Below are positions 1 through 6,016 of a DNA stretch of 7,994 nt, piece after piece. The stretch is from NCBI GenBank assembly GCA_005893365.1, contig VBPB01000050.1:1814-9807 (forward strand), in the 5' to 3' direction. The notes beneath the pieces are model-generated. The model saw only the letters and a list, made by a program, of their open reading frames with translations. It was not told the origin of the DNA and made no database searches. The position numbers were made by a program, and so were the translations under genes. The DNA comes from Candidatus Eiseniibacteriota bacterium. GTDB lineage: Bacteria; Eisenbacteria; RBG-16-71-46. The first letter of the stretch is position 1. Each line of letters opens with the position of its first letter.

Positions 1-1820
1 GCGCAGTGCGTCTCAGCGGGCTGCGCATCCAGCACCGCCGTCGTCGACGCGAAGTCCACCGCCTGACTCCACGGCGCCGAGCTGCTCCCCGCGTACCAGG
101 CGCCTCCATCGTAGCTGGCGGTCAGCTCGTGCTGGCCGACGGCCAGGGTGTTCACCGACAGCGTCGCCAACCCGCCCGAGACCGGCGCCGTTCCCAGCGG
201 CGTCACGCCATCGAAGAACCGCACGGTCCCGGTCGCCGCGGCCGGAGCCACCGTCGCCTCGAGAACCACCTGCGCGCCCCAGGTCGACGGATTCGCGCTC
301 GACTGCAGCACGGTCGTCGTCGGGCTGAGGATCACGGTGAAGTCCGAGCCGCTCAGTCCGCTGCCGGCCGGCGTGGTCACGACGATCCGGCCGGTTGTGG
401 CGCCGGGGGGCACGGTCGCCCGGATCTGCGCGTCGGAATCCACGATGTAGCTCGCGGCCGGCGTGCCATTGAACTCCACCGCCGTGGCTCCGCTGAATCC
501 GGTTCCCGTCAGGGTCACTTCGCCGCCGACCGGGCCGTCGGTGGGAACGAAGGAAGCGATGCTGGGGGGTGGGACCAGGCTCAGATAGTTGTGGAGGTAG
601 TACTGGGTATCCTGGTCGCTGGCCAGGACCACCAGGCCGCTGGCGCGGCCGACGCACTGTTTCGTCGAGGTGGGATTGCTCACGGCGGGGTCGTCGGGGC
701 TGTCGATGAAGGGCGTGCCGAGCCCACTGGGGAAGCCGAGGTCCGCTAGGCTGGCGCGCTTCTCGTAGATGACGCGGCGGCCCGTCCGGTCGCTCATGGC
801 GAACACGTAGGCGGTTCCCGCGTCGCGGTCGATGCAGAGGATAGGACGGGTGTGATTCTCCGCCACGGTGCCGAACACGTGGCGCGACCAAGCCCCGCCG
901 GCCTGCCGCCGGAGCACGAGGACCAGCGGATCCGTCGCGTGGGTCAGCCCGGTCTTGGTGACGGCGTAGACAGCACCCGAGCCGTCGCAGGACATCTTCA
1001 GGTTGATGTGGTCGTCCGCCATCTGTCCCAGGGTCGCATCCGCCAAGGCGTCCTCTCTCGGCTCCCACTGCATATCGGCTCCACCGTCCAGGTGAGCGGC
1101 GAAGTACATCTTGTGATCCGCCTGGTTCGACCACATGAGCCCGACCCGGTCGGTGCCGAACGCGGCGATGCCCGAGATGTCGTCGGTCGTCACGTCGGCG
1201 CCCTGGCCCGGCAGGTCGAACGGCTGTCCCCACGACAAGTCGTCGCCCAGCGTCCGATTCACCTTGACCTTGCCACCCTCGACCCACGTGACCCAGAGCC
1301 GCCCGCTGGAGTCCTTGGCGAGGACCAGGGCTTCCGACTTGGAGGCGTTGACGTTCACGGGGAAGCCCGGGTCGAGGCTGTACGACCGCGTCCCGGCGTG
1401 GTAGGCGTAGCGATACAGGCGCCCGGAGTTCCCGCTCCCGGTCGACCCGGCATTGGTCGTGAAGATGTGGGAGACGATGTAGAGGTGGTCTCCATCCCAC
1501 AGGGCGTCCGCCCTCGAGCTGCTTCGCGTATCGACCAGGGTCCCCGTGCTGACCCAGCTCTGGGTGTCGAGATCGAGCCGGTGGATGGCGTAGCTGCTGG
1601 CGTTCGGATCCCAGAGCGATCCCCACCAGGATCCATCGTTCCACCACAGCTTGCTCTCGGGCTTCTCCCCGGTCGGGGTGCTCAGGGAACCTCCAAATCT
1701 GAAGTCGCGAAAGCCCGCGTTCGTCACTGCGCCGCCGACGCGTGGCGCCGCCGCCTGAGCCAAAAGGCCGATCAACGCCAGGCATGCGAGGCGGCGGTAC
1801 CATGTCATCGGTCGAAGCAT
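1..1820 (-). CDS. Secreted protein with propeller-like domain, TIG domain and Ig-like domains (C-terminus cut by window edge)
   Basis: 606 complete codons are visible and the frame is still open at base 1. The N-terminus MLRPMTWYRRLACLALIG plus LLAQAAA is a Sec signal peptide (Arg-rich, hydrophobic core, Ala-rich cleavage area). Residues ~35-415 are rich in Trp/Gly/Asp strand patterns (KLWWNDGSWWGSLW, YAIHRLDLDTQSW, RADALWDGDHLYI), resembling BNR/propeller-type folds; no catalytic residues were recognised. Residues ~420-497 are a convincing IPT/TIG domain (PSIASFVPTDGPVGGEVTLT, then GTGFSGA and VTTPAGSG). Residues ~500-590 match bacterial Ig-like domains (GTVRFFDGVTPLG, LAVGQHELTASYDG), and another such domain seems to begin at ~592 (ASTTAVLDAQPAE). 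The role is probably extracellular or surface display and binding; the ligand is unknown. An in-frame ATG at 1808 (residue 5) is an alternative start. Neither start has a clear Shine-Dalgarno. A longer ORF in another minus-strand frame (13-1929) is Arg/Pro/Gly-rich and is a shadow. Confidence 0.88.
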   Translation of the reverse strand, partial: MLRPMTWYRRLACLALIGLLAQAAAPRVGGAVTNAGFRDFRFGGSLSTPTGEKPESKLWWNDGSWWGSLWDPNASSYAIHRLDLDTQSWVSTGTLVDTRSSSRADALWDGDHLYIVSHIFTTNAGSTGSGNSGRLYRYAYHAGTRSYSLDPGFPVNVNASKSEALVLAKDSSGRLWVTWVEGGKVKVNRTLGDDLSWGQPFDLPGQGADVTTDDISGIAAFGTDRVGLMWSNQADHKMYFAAHLDGGADMQWEPREDALADATLGQMADDHINLKMSCDGSGAVYAVTKTGLTHATDPLVLVLRRQAGGAWSRHVFGTVAENHTRPILCIDRDAGTAYVFAMSDRTGRRVIYEKRASLADLGFPSGLGTPFIDSPDDPAVSNPTSTKQCVGRASGLVVLASDQDTQYYLHNYLSLVPPPSIASFVPTDGPVGGEVTLTGTGFSGATAVEFNGTPAASYIVDSDAQIRATVPPGATTGRIVVTTPAGSGLSGSDFTVILSPTTTVLQSSANPSTWGAQVVLEATVAPAAATGTVRFFDGVTPLGTAPVSGGLATLSVNTLAVGQHELTASYDGGAWYAGSSSAPWSQAVDFASTTAVLDAQPAETHC

Positions 1821-1919
1821 GTCGAGTTCGGGGTGGTGTCCGAGGGTGTGAACCTGAGGGTGTGGCGACTGGTCCGAGGCCCGGAATGCCGTGGTGGGCC
1901 CAAGGGCTCGGGACAACGG

Positions 1920-1966
1920 AGTCCCACATTCACATTGTACAGTACCGCCATGTCATGTGTGGGACT
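1920..1966. promoter_or_regulatory. Perfect 9-bp inverted repeat upstream of the secreted-protein gene
   Basis: AGTCCCACA at 1920-1928 is the exact reverse complement of TGTGGGACT at 1958-1966, separated by 29 nt. Within the spacer, on the minus strand, lies TGTACAAT (a TACAAT -10-like hexamer at 1939-1934) and a small GTAC-A-GTAC dyad. The element sits 100-146 nt upstream of the secreted-protein start, so it is placed where an operator or promoter would be. No good -35 box is found at the right spacing. Function is inferred from position and symmetry only. Confidence 0.35.
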
Positions 1967-1978
1967 TTGTGATGGTGG

Positions 1979-2035
1979 CGCGCGATTGATATTGCGTGCT
2001 GCAATCGCGCGAGCCTGATCCGTGCGAATCGCGCG
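1979..2035. repeat. Three copies of a 9-mer at 24-nt intervals, including a 10-bp inverted repeat
   Basis: CGCGCGATT occurs at 1979-1987 and its reverse complement AATCGCGCG at 2003-2011 and 2027-2035, so copy starts are exactly 24 nt apart. The first two copies extend to a perfect 10-bp inverted repeat, CGCGCGATTG / CAATCGCGCG, with a 13-nt loop that contains an overlapping ATTGC/GCAAT dyad. The third copy sits in GCGAAT/ATTCGC (2024-2029 with 2039-2044). It lies ~160-215 nt upstream of the divergent secreted-protein start. A multi-site operator or a nucleic-acid hairpin are both possible; chance is not excluded because the 9-mer contains a CpG-rich core. Confidence 0.4.
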
Positions 2036-2139
2036 GCCATTCGCGGACACCTCGACCGAGGGTCCTCGTCAGCGGAATGCCAGCGACCAGATCAGCAGGA
2101 CTGAGCCCGCCTCTCCGCGCTCTCCGCGCGCACTCTCCC

Positions 2140-2337
2140 CGCCGCCGTCTTCAGCACGTGGAGATGCGGACGCAGATGCGCGACCGAGCCGAATGTCTGC
2201 ACACCCACGCTCCCCCCGGCACGGCCGCGCTCGCCAACGGCCGCCTGCACGTAGGCGCGGAACGTGCGCGAGGCAACTCGGCTCAGCGGGGGATGTCCGA
2301 AGCGTTCATGCGCGAGTCCAGTGAGAAAGCCCGGTGA
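2140..2337 (-). pseudogene. Remnant of an IS91-type (Y2, HUH) transposase
   Basis: A ~66-codon minus-strand segment reads FLTGLAHERFG, SRVASRTFRAYVQAAVGER, then SVGVQTFGSVAHLRPHLHVL. This matches the central part of IS91-family transposases, where a helical stretch is followed by a 'QTFG...HPHLHxL' block holding the HUH metal-binding histidines. Here the histidines are at roughly 2158-2166 and the motif is RPHLH rather than HPHLH. After it the frame degrades (KTAAGRVRAESAERR, then stop). The expected TDG loop, the catalytic tyrosines and the rest of the domain are absent. The N-terminal zinc region expected upstream was not found at 2338-2480 in any minus-strand frame. It is a dead internal fragment, and IS91 ends cannot be defined here. 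Recognition is by motif only. Confidence 0.62.
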
Positions 2338-2677
2338 TTGCGGTCGACGCAATGGAAACGCCCTTGTGACGGCTACTCCAAGCCATCACATCCAGAAGCT
2401 CGCCCCCCGGTCCACATCCACTAGCCATCGCGGCGCCATGTGGCGGAGGCCACACCGCTTGCCCGGTCGTTGATCTCCGGGTCACCGAATCGTGGCGCGC
2501 GACGAACGTCTCCGGAGCCGAAGGGCGTCCACCCCGCGAAGCCAGTCGACAACACGGTTCAAACCGGCGATGGTTGGGGACGCTTAGCTGCGCTCACAAG
2601 CCAATGGATGCCCGCAATCCTCGATCGGCCGCAAACCCCGGCCGGAGCGTGAGGCTCGGAATTAGGGAGGGAGGGGC

Positions 2678-3382
2678 ATGGACTGCTGCGCCCACTGCAT
2701 CGCGACCGGGCTGCTCTTCAGCCCCAAGGTGGCCGAAAGGGATCTGCGCCGCTACCGCCGCAAGGGGCCGGATTCGACCACGCGGCTGATCCTCGAGGAG
2801 CTTCGCCGCCAGCCGCTGGAGGAGGCGAGTCTGCTCGATATTGGCGGCGGGATCGGCGTACTGGGGCTCGAGCTGCTGGCCGCCGGCGTCGGCACGGTCG
2901 TCGAGGTGGACGCCTCGCCGGCTTACCTGGCTGTGGCTGGGCGCCAGTTCGCGGAGCACGGCTGGGCGGAGCGCACCGCGCTCCTAGCCGGTGACTTCGC
3001 CGCGCTCGCGGTGCTTCCCGAACCGGCAGATGTGGTCACGCTCGATCGCGTCGTGTGCTGCTACCCCGACTACGAGGCGTTGCTCGCGCGCGCCGCGGGC
3101 TGCACGCGCCGCGTGCTGGGGTTCAGCTACCCCCGCGACCGCTGGTACGTGCGCTGGATGATGGCGCTCGAGAACTTGTGGCGGCGGATCACGCGCAACG
3201 CGTTCCGGAGCTTCGTCCACCCGCCGGCGCGGCTCGCCGCTGTGATCGAGAGCTCAGCCCTGCGCCGCGTCGCGCGCCGGGGCAACGCGATCTGGATGGT
3301 GGACATCTACCAGCGCAGGGACAACGACGCTCACGCCGGCATCCCCATTGCCCGCCGGAGCGAATCCCAGCCCCGGAGATAA
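2678..3382 (+). CDS. Class I SAM-dependent methyltransferase with Cys-rich N-terminus
   Basis: 234 residues. SAM-binding motif I is LLDIGGGIGVLGLE (52-65). The acidic residue ending strand 2 is in VVEVDAS (74-80), the GDF turn is at 105-107, and the post-strand-4 segment is DVVTLDRVVCCYPDY (118-132). This is the standard Rossmann-type methyltransferase order and a typical length. The N-terminus MDCCAHCIATG carries three Cys in five positions, followed by a DLRRYRRKGP segment; small methyltransferases with this head exist, and the Cys may bind metal or be redox-active (inference). DRVVCCYPDY and the downstream GFSYPRDRW recall the group around Mg-protoporphyrin O-methyltransferase-like enzymes, but no pathway neighbours are present and the substrate is unknown. 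The start is chosen because GGGAGGGAGG lies directly upstream of the ATG. The last ~20 residues (NDAHAGIPIARRSESQPRR) look like a disordered tail. The gene stands alone. Confidence 0.9.
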   Translation: MDCCAHCIATGLLFSPKVAERDLRRYRRKGPDSTTRLILEELRRQPLEEASLLDIGGGIGVLGLELLAAGVGTVVEVDASPAYLAVAGRQFAEHGWAERTALLAGDFAALAVLPEPADVVTLDRVVCCYPDYEALLARAAGCTRRVLGFSYPRDRWYVRWMMALENLWRRITRNAFRSFVHPPARLAAVIESSALRRVARRGNAIWMVDIYQRRDNDAHAGIPIARRSESQPRR

Positions 3383-3617
3383 GCTGCCCGCCGGTTCGAA
3401 TCCGCGCCCGTTGCGGACGCCAGCTCAACTGGACGTCCGGTGGCGATGGTCATGTGACCAGGACCATGAGGCGTCTCTCCAAGGGCACCGCGCCTACCGC
3501 ACACGTATCGGTTAGCATGTCGTAGGCAGCACCGTAGACCGCACACCAGCCACCGAGCGCAAGCCGAGGATCCCGCGCTATCGTGTCCGCTGCATCGGGC
3601 ATGGACTGGGAGGATTC
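3383..3617. other. Intergenic region with a palindrome, upstream of the zinc-module gene
   Basis: 235 nt without a credible gene. It holds the dyad TGGTCA-TG-TGACCA (3447-3460), overlapped by ATGGTC/GACCAT (3446-3451 with 3462-3467), and GCCTAC/GTAGGC arms (3492-3497 with 3522-3527). The dyad lies ~160 nt before the next start and could be an operator. No convincing -35/-10 pair was found. A six-codon ORF (ATG at 3601) ends in a TGA that overlaps the ATG at 3618. Confidence 0.35.
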
Positions 3618-5039
3618 ATGAGCAGGCGTCTGCCGGCAGTGGAGCTAGCGTGGGTCAGGCGCATGGCGCGCGCCCGTGGTGGGGTGCTGCTCTCGCACGG
3701 GGTCCTCGGGCCCACCGTGAAGCTTCGCTTCCGATGCGCGGCAGGTCACGAGTGGACGCAGTCGGCGAGGAAGCTGGAGATCGGCAAGTGGTGCATCGCG
3801 TGCGCGAAGGCCCGCAAGCACGAAGGCCAGAAGGCGGTTGCCGAGGCCCGGCTTCGCAGGGTCGTGGCCCGGCACGCCGGAGTCATCCTCACGCGGCCCT
3901 ATGAGGGGACGTTGTACGCGATGCGCTTTCGCTGCGCCGAAGGCCACGAATGGAGCGCAATCCCGAAGGCCGTCCTTCGCGGAGCGTGGTGCCAGACGTG
4001 CGGGCGGATGCAAGGGCGGGAGCTCGAGCGGCGACTGCGGCAGACACACCGCCGGTTCCTTGCCATCCTGAAGAAGCGTGGCGCGGCCGTTCTTGCGCCG
4101 GGATTCGTGTCTGGGAACCAACACGTACTCATTCATTGCGGCCAGGGTCACGTCTGGCGAGCGCTCCCCAATGTGATCCTCGCGGAATCGTGGTGCCCCA
4201 GCTGCAAGGATGATGCACTCCTGGCCCGTATGCGTGAGCTGGCTCGTGAGCAGGGTGGCGATTGTCTCTCCGCGAAGTGCACGAACCAGATGACCAGGTT
4301 GGAGTGGCGCTGCGCTCAGGGACACCGCTTCCGGGCAACCGGCATGACCGTGCGAGCCGGAACGTGGTGTGCCCGGTGCCGTTCGAACAGGGGGAGCACA
4401 GACCGTGGCATCGAAACCATGACGCAGATCGCGTCCGACCGCGGCGGCCGATGCCTGTCACCGACATACCGCGGCGCCAAGACGAAGCTCCGCTGGAGCT
4501 GCCAAGACGGACACGTCTGGGCCGCGGAGCCTGCAAGGGTTCTCCAGGGCTCCTGGTGCCCAGCCTGCTCGCGCAAGAAGCGCTGGTTCCGGAAGCGGCT
4601 GACCATTGCGGACATGAGACAGGTTGCCCTCGAGCGGGGCGGTGCATGCCTCACCAAGAAGTACCATGGGGCCGGCGTTCAGCTGCGGTGGCGCTGCGCA
4701 CGAGGTCATGTCTGGGATGCCCGTCCCTGGCAGGTGAGGCAAGGGCATTGGTGTCCGTTCTGCTCGCAGCGCTATCCCGGGACGCTCGATGGCATGCGCG
4801 TGGTGGCCAGCGAGCGTTTGGGGAAGTGCCTGGCGAGGAGATGGACCGACCACCGCGAGCCCGTGTTGTTCGAATGCCACCGCGGCCACCGGTTCCGGTT
4901 GCTGTCAGTCGTCGCCAAGACCGGCGTATGGTGTCCGGTGTGTCGCGCCGAGAAGCGGCGACTTCCGCTTGCAGCTTCCCCCGCAGCTCGCGCGCCGACG
5001 CATGGCGCTGGCGCCACACCTCGAGCACGGTCTCATTGA
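3618..5039 (+). CDS. Protein of seven tandem zinc-ribbon/treble-clef-like modules; 3' end probably truncated
   Basis: 473 residues, of which 8-442 are seven homologous modules. Each has a short helix, a 'GG-x-CLS'-like strand, a basic/aromatic strand, C-x3-H with Gly before His ('CxxGHxW'), and a 'GxWCPxC' knuckle. Ligand sets are C40/H44/C59/C62, C106/H110/C125/C128, C174/H178/C193/C196, C232/H236/C251/C254, C295/H299/C314/C317, C360/H364/C379/C382 and C420/H424/C439/C442. The spacing C-x3-H-x14-C-x2-C is identical in all seven. This resembles the probable zinc-ribbon domain PF14311 (DUF4379), which is known as repeats and fused to Vsr-like nucleases in other proteins; no nuclease domain is present here. 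The protein is strongly basic, so nucleic-acid binding is a reasonable inference but not shown. The start follows GGGAGG at 3608-3613. Residues after ~443 are low-complexity (PLAASPAARAPTHGAG) and antisense to a recombinase remnant, so the native C-terminus was probably replaced. Confidence 0.85.
   Translation: MSRRLPAVELAWVRRMARARGGVLLSHGVLGPTVKLRFRCAAGHEWTQSARKLEIGKWCIACAKARKHEGQKAVAEARLRRVVARHAGVILTRPYEGTLYAMRFRCAEGHEWSAIPKAVLRGAWCQTCGRMQGRELERRLRQTHRRFLAILKKRGAAVLAPGFVSGNQHVLIHCGQGHVWRALPNVILAESWCPSCKDDALLARMRELAREQGGDCLSAKCTNQMTRLEWRCAQGHRFRATGMTVRAGTWCARCRSNRGSTDRGIETMTQIASDRGGRCLSPTYRGAKTKLRWSCQDGHVWAAEPARVLQGSWCPACSRKKRWFRKRLTIADMRQVALERGGACLTKKYHGAGVQLRWRCARGHVWDARPWQVRQGHWCPFCSQRYPGTLDGMRVVASERLGKCLARRWTDHREPVLFECHRGHRFRLLSVVAKTGVWCPVCRAEKRRLPLAASPAARAPTHGAGATPRARSH
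3639..4943 (+). repeat. Array of seven divergent coding repeats of ~58-68 codons
   Basis: The first zinc cysteines of successive modules are 66, 68, 58, 63, 65 and 60 codons apart. Length variation lies only between modules; the distance from first to last ligand is constant at 23 residues. Modules 4-7 are most alike (ARMRELAREQGGDCLS, IETMTQIASDRGGRCLS, IADMRQVALERGGACLT, LDGMRVVASERLGKCLA). Modules 1-3 are more diverged and lack the Cys of that strand. The DNA copies are too diverged to be recent duplications. Confidence 0.8.
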
Positions 5040-5330
5040 AGAGCCACATGAATTCAGGCCGCGGCGGCAGTTCGCCCACCCGGACGGCGGTAAGCGGGAC
5101 ATTCGTAGTAGACGCAGCGCGCAGAACGGCCCCGTGACCAGGCGCCGGTCAAGGGCCGGCCGCACTCGCCACACCGGACGAACCTCCGCGGCGGGAAATC
5201 GGCGTGATCCCGAGCGTGGGTCGCCGGCGCCGGTCGATGGCCCGCGAGTCGAGCCTGCACACTCGCGAACAGCTCTTCGGAAACGAGCGGCTCGAAGTCC
5301 CGGCCGACCGCGATGGTCCCTGGCCACCCC
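4948..5330 (-). pseudogene. Broken C-terminal part of a large serine recombinase
   Basis: In one minus-strand frame, WPGTIAVGRDFEPLVSEELF, then ASVQARLAG, HADFPPRRFVRCGECGRPLT, GAWSRGRSARCVYYEC match the end of the recombinase domain and the zinc beta-ribbon of large serine recombinases (family pattern 'GDFEPLVSEELFxxVQ...FPLRRFVRCGxCGxPLTGSWSKGR..YYxC'). The reading then shifts near 5078-5085 to a second frame, VGELPPRPEFMWLFNETVLE and VWRQRHASARELRGKLQAEV, the coiled-coil segment that follows in such proteins. The shift coincides with loss of ~20 expected residues, including the fourth zinc cysteine. The catalytic N-terminal domain with its serine is missing altogether, as is everything after ~4948. 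This enzyme class integrates phages, ICEs and mobile islands; here only a dead relic remains, lying between the zinc-module gene and the luxR-type gene. Confidence 0.8.
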
Positions 5331-5394
5331 ACAAGACAAGCCGCTTCGGCCAGCCCCTGGCCGCTGCGTGGTATTCTGAGCGCTCCCGATTCTG

Positions 5395-5430
5395 ATGGAG
5401 GTTGCCAACCTGAGCTGCCCCCCTGCGTGA
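5395..5430 (+). CDS. Possible 11-codon leader peptide coupled to the LuxR-type gene
   Basis: ATG at 5395 opens MEVANLSCPPA and stops at TGA 5428-5430, overlapping the GTG start of the next gene (GTGA). Its own start lacks a clear ribosome-binding site. The only good GGAGG nearby (5397-5401) lies inside it, 25 nt before the GTG, which is too far for direct use. Translational coupling would explain this layout, but an 11-codon frame can arise by chance. Confidence 0.2.
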   Translation: MEVANLSCPPA

Positions 5431-5897
5431 AGCGGACGGTCATCACCTACGGCGTTCTCGGCGGCGCCTTGATCGCGGCGCTCAAGATCATCGAGTACCG
5501 CTTTCTCGTCCTCGAGCACTCGCTCGAGATCTACGGCGGGATCGTCGCGCTGCTGTTCTCGCTCCTCGGGATCTGGCTCGGCCTCAAGCTCACGCGGACG
5601 CGCGAGACCGTGGTCGTGCGTGAAGTGCCGGTTCGGGTGGAGGTCGAGGTCCGCGTGCCCGTTGCGGGACCGTTCGTGCGCAATCAGGCGCGGCTCGAGC
5701 AACTCGGTATCACGCCGCGGGAGCTCGAGATCCTCGAGACGATGGCGGCTGGGTTCAGCACTCGGGAGATCGCCGAACGGCTGTTCGTGAGCGAGAACAC
5801 CGTGAAGACGCATACCGCCCGGCTGTTCGGCAAGCTCTCGGCGAAGCGGCGGACGCAGGCGGTCCAGCGCGCGAAAGAGGCGGGGCTCCTCCCCTGA
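5427..5897 (+). CDS. Membrane-anchored LuxR-family (GerE HTH) transcriptional regulator
   Basis: 156 residues from the GTG at 5427. Two membrane helices come first (about 6-24, ITYGVLGGALIAALKII; and 35-54, IYGGIVALLFSLLGIWLGLK). A Val/Arg/Glu-rich linker follows (TVVVREVPVRVEVEVRVPV, 61-79), then a complete LuxR/GerE helix-turn-helix at 93-156 (LGITPRELEILETMAAGFST, REIAERLFVSENTVKTH, GKLSAKRRTQAV). The HTH keeps the family hallmarks ITPRE, EIA, VSENTVKTH and KL. There is no receiver or autoinducer domain, so any signal must come through the membrane part or a partner; the adjacent DUF4199 membrane gene is the obvious candidate. Such LuxR-DUF4199 neighbours occur in other bacteria. The frame is open back to 5313, but that extension (MVPGHPTRQAAS...) runs antisense over the recombinase relic and is unlikely to be coding. 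Start confidence is moderate because no ideally spaced Shine-Dalgarno precedes the GTG. Confidence 0.87.
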   Translation: MKRTVITYGVLGGALIAALKIIEYRFLVLEHSLEIYGGIVALLFSLLGIWLGLKLTRTRETVVVREVPVRVEVEVRVPVAGPFVRNQARLEQLGITPRELEILETMAAGFSTREIAERLFVSENTVKTHTARLFGKLSAKRRTQAVQRAKEAGLLP

Positions 5898-5899
5898 AA

Positions 5900-5933
5900 G
5901 GGTGATTTCCAGGTTCCGGCGCGAGAATCACCC
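5900..5933 (+). terminator. Hairpin between the LuxR-type and DUF4199 genes
   Basis: GGGTGATT (5900-5907) pairs perfectly with AATCACCC (5926-5933), giving an 8-bp stem with an 18-nt loop that begins 3 nt after the luxR-type stop codon. There is no T-run after it, so it is not a classical intrinsic terminator. It could be an attenuator, an mRNA-stabilising 3' end or a regulator site. Its position in the 119-nt gap of a presumed operon makes partial read-through control plausible. Confidence 0.35.
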
Positions 5934-6016
5934 GTTCGGGCGACGCGGGCATGACGGTGGAACTGCCAGACTGCCCGCCGTCCACGCGTAGCGTCCACCT
6001 TCCGAGGGCTCGAATC

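Larger units (their letters stand above)
1821..2677. other. Long stretch without an intact gene between the secreted-protein gene and the methyltransferase gene
   Basis: About 860 nt. The left part holds the inverted repeats at 1920-2035. The middle holds a transposase fragment at 2140-2337, bordered on its right by the dyad ATTGCG-GTCGA-CGCAAT (2337-2353). The segment 2354-2660 shows no convincing coding sequence in any frame: the open frames there are short, Arg/Pro-rich and lack ribosome-binding sites. No clear promoter for the methyltransferase was found. The segment looks like degenerate accessory DNA. Confidence 0.6.

Noticed and set aside
13..1929. 638-codon minus-strand open frame
   Set aside because: Arg/Pro/Gly-rich with no domain texture. 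The neighbouring minus-strand frame gives a signal peptide, TIG and Ig-like domains, so this is a shadow.
852..2018. 388-codon plus-strand open frame
   Set aside because: Antisense to the secreted-protein gene, Arg/Pro-rich, no ribosome-binding site; GC-rich shadow.
3386..3420. ggttcgaatcc, identical to a tRNA T-loop core, just after the methyltransferase stop
   Set aside because: Only three of five T-stem pairs form, there is no CCA end or acceptor partner, and the upstream sequence is coding. Neither a tRNA nor a demonstrable att fragment.
3055..3525. 156-codon plus-strand frame overlapping the methyltransferase gene
   Set aside because: Out-of-frame shadow with Arg/Pro-rich composition, while the methyltransferase frame has complete SAM motifs.
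4262..5137. 291-codon plus-strand frame inside the zinc-module gene
   Set aside because: Out-of-frame with the seven-module protein, Arg/Pro-rich, and no recognisable domain.
4905..5813. 302-codon minus-strand frame across the luxR-type gene and recombinase relic
   Set aside because: It is neither of the two frames carrying the recombinase motifs and runs antisense to the intact LuxR HTH.
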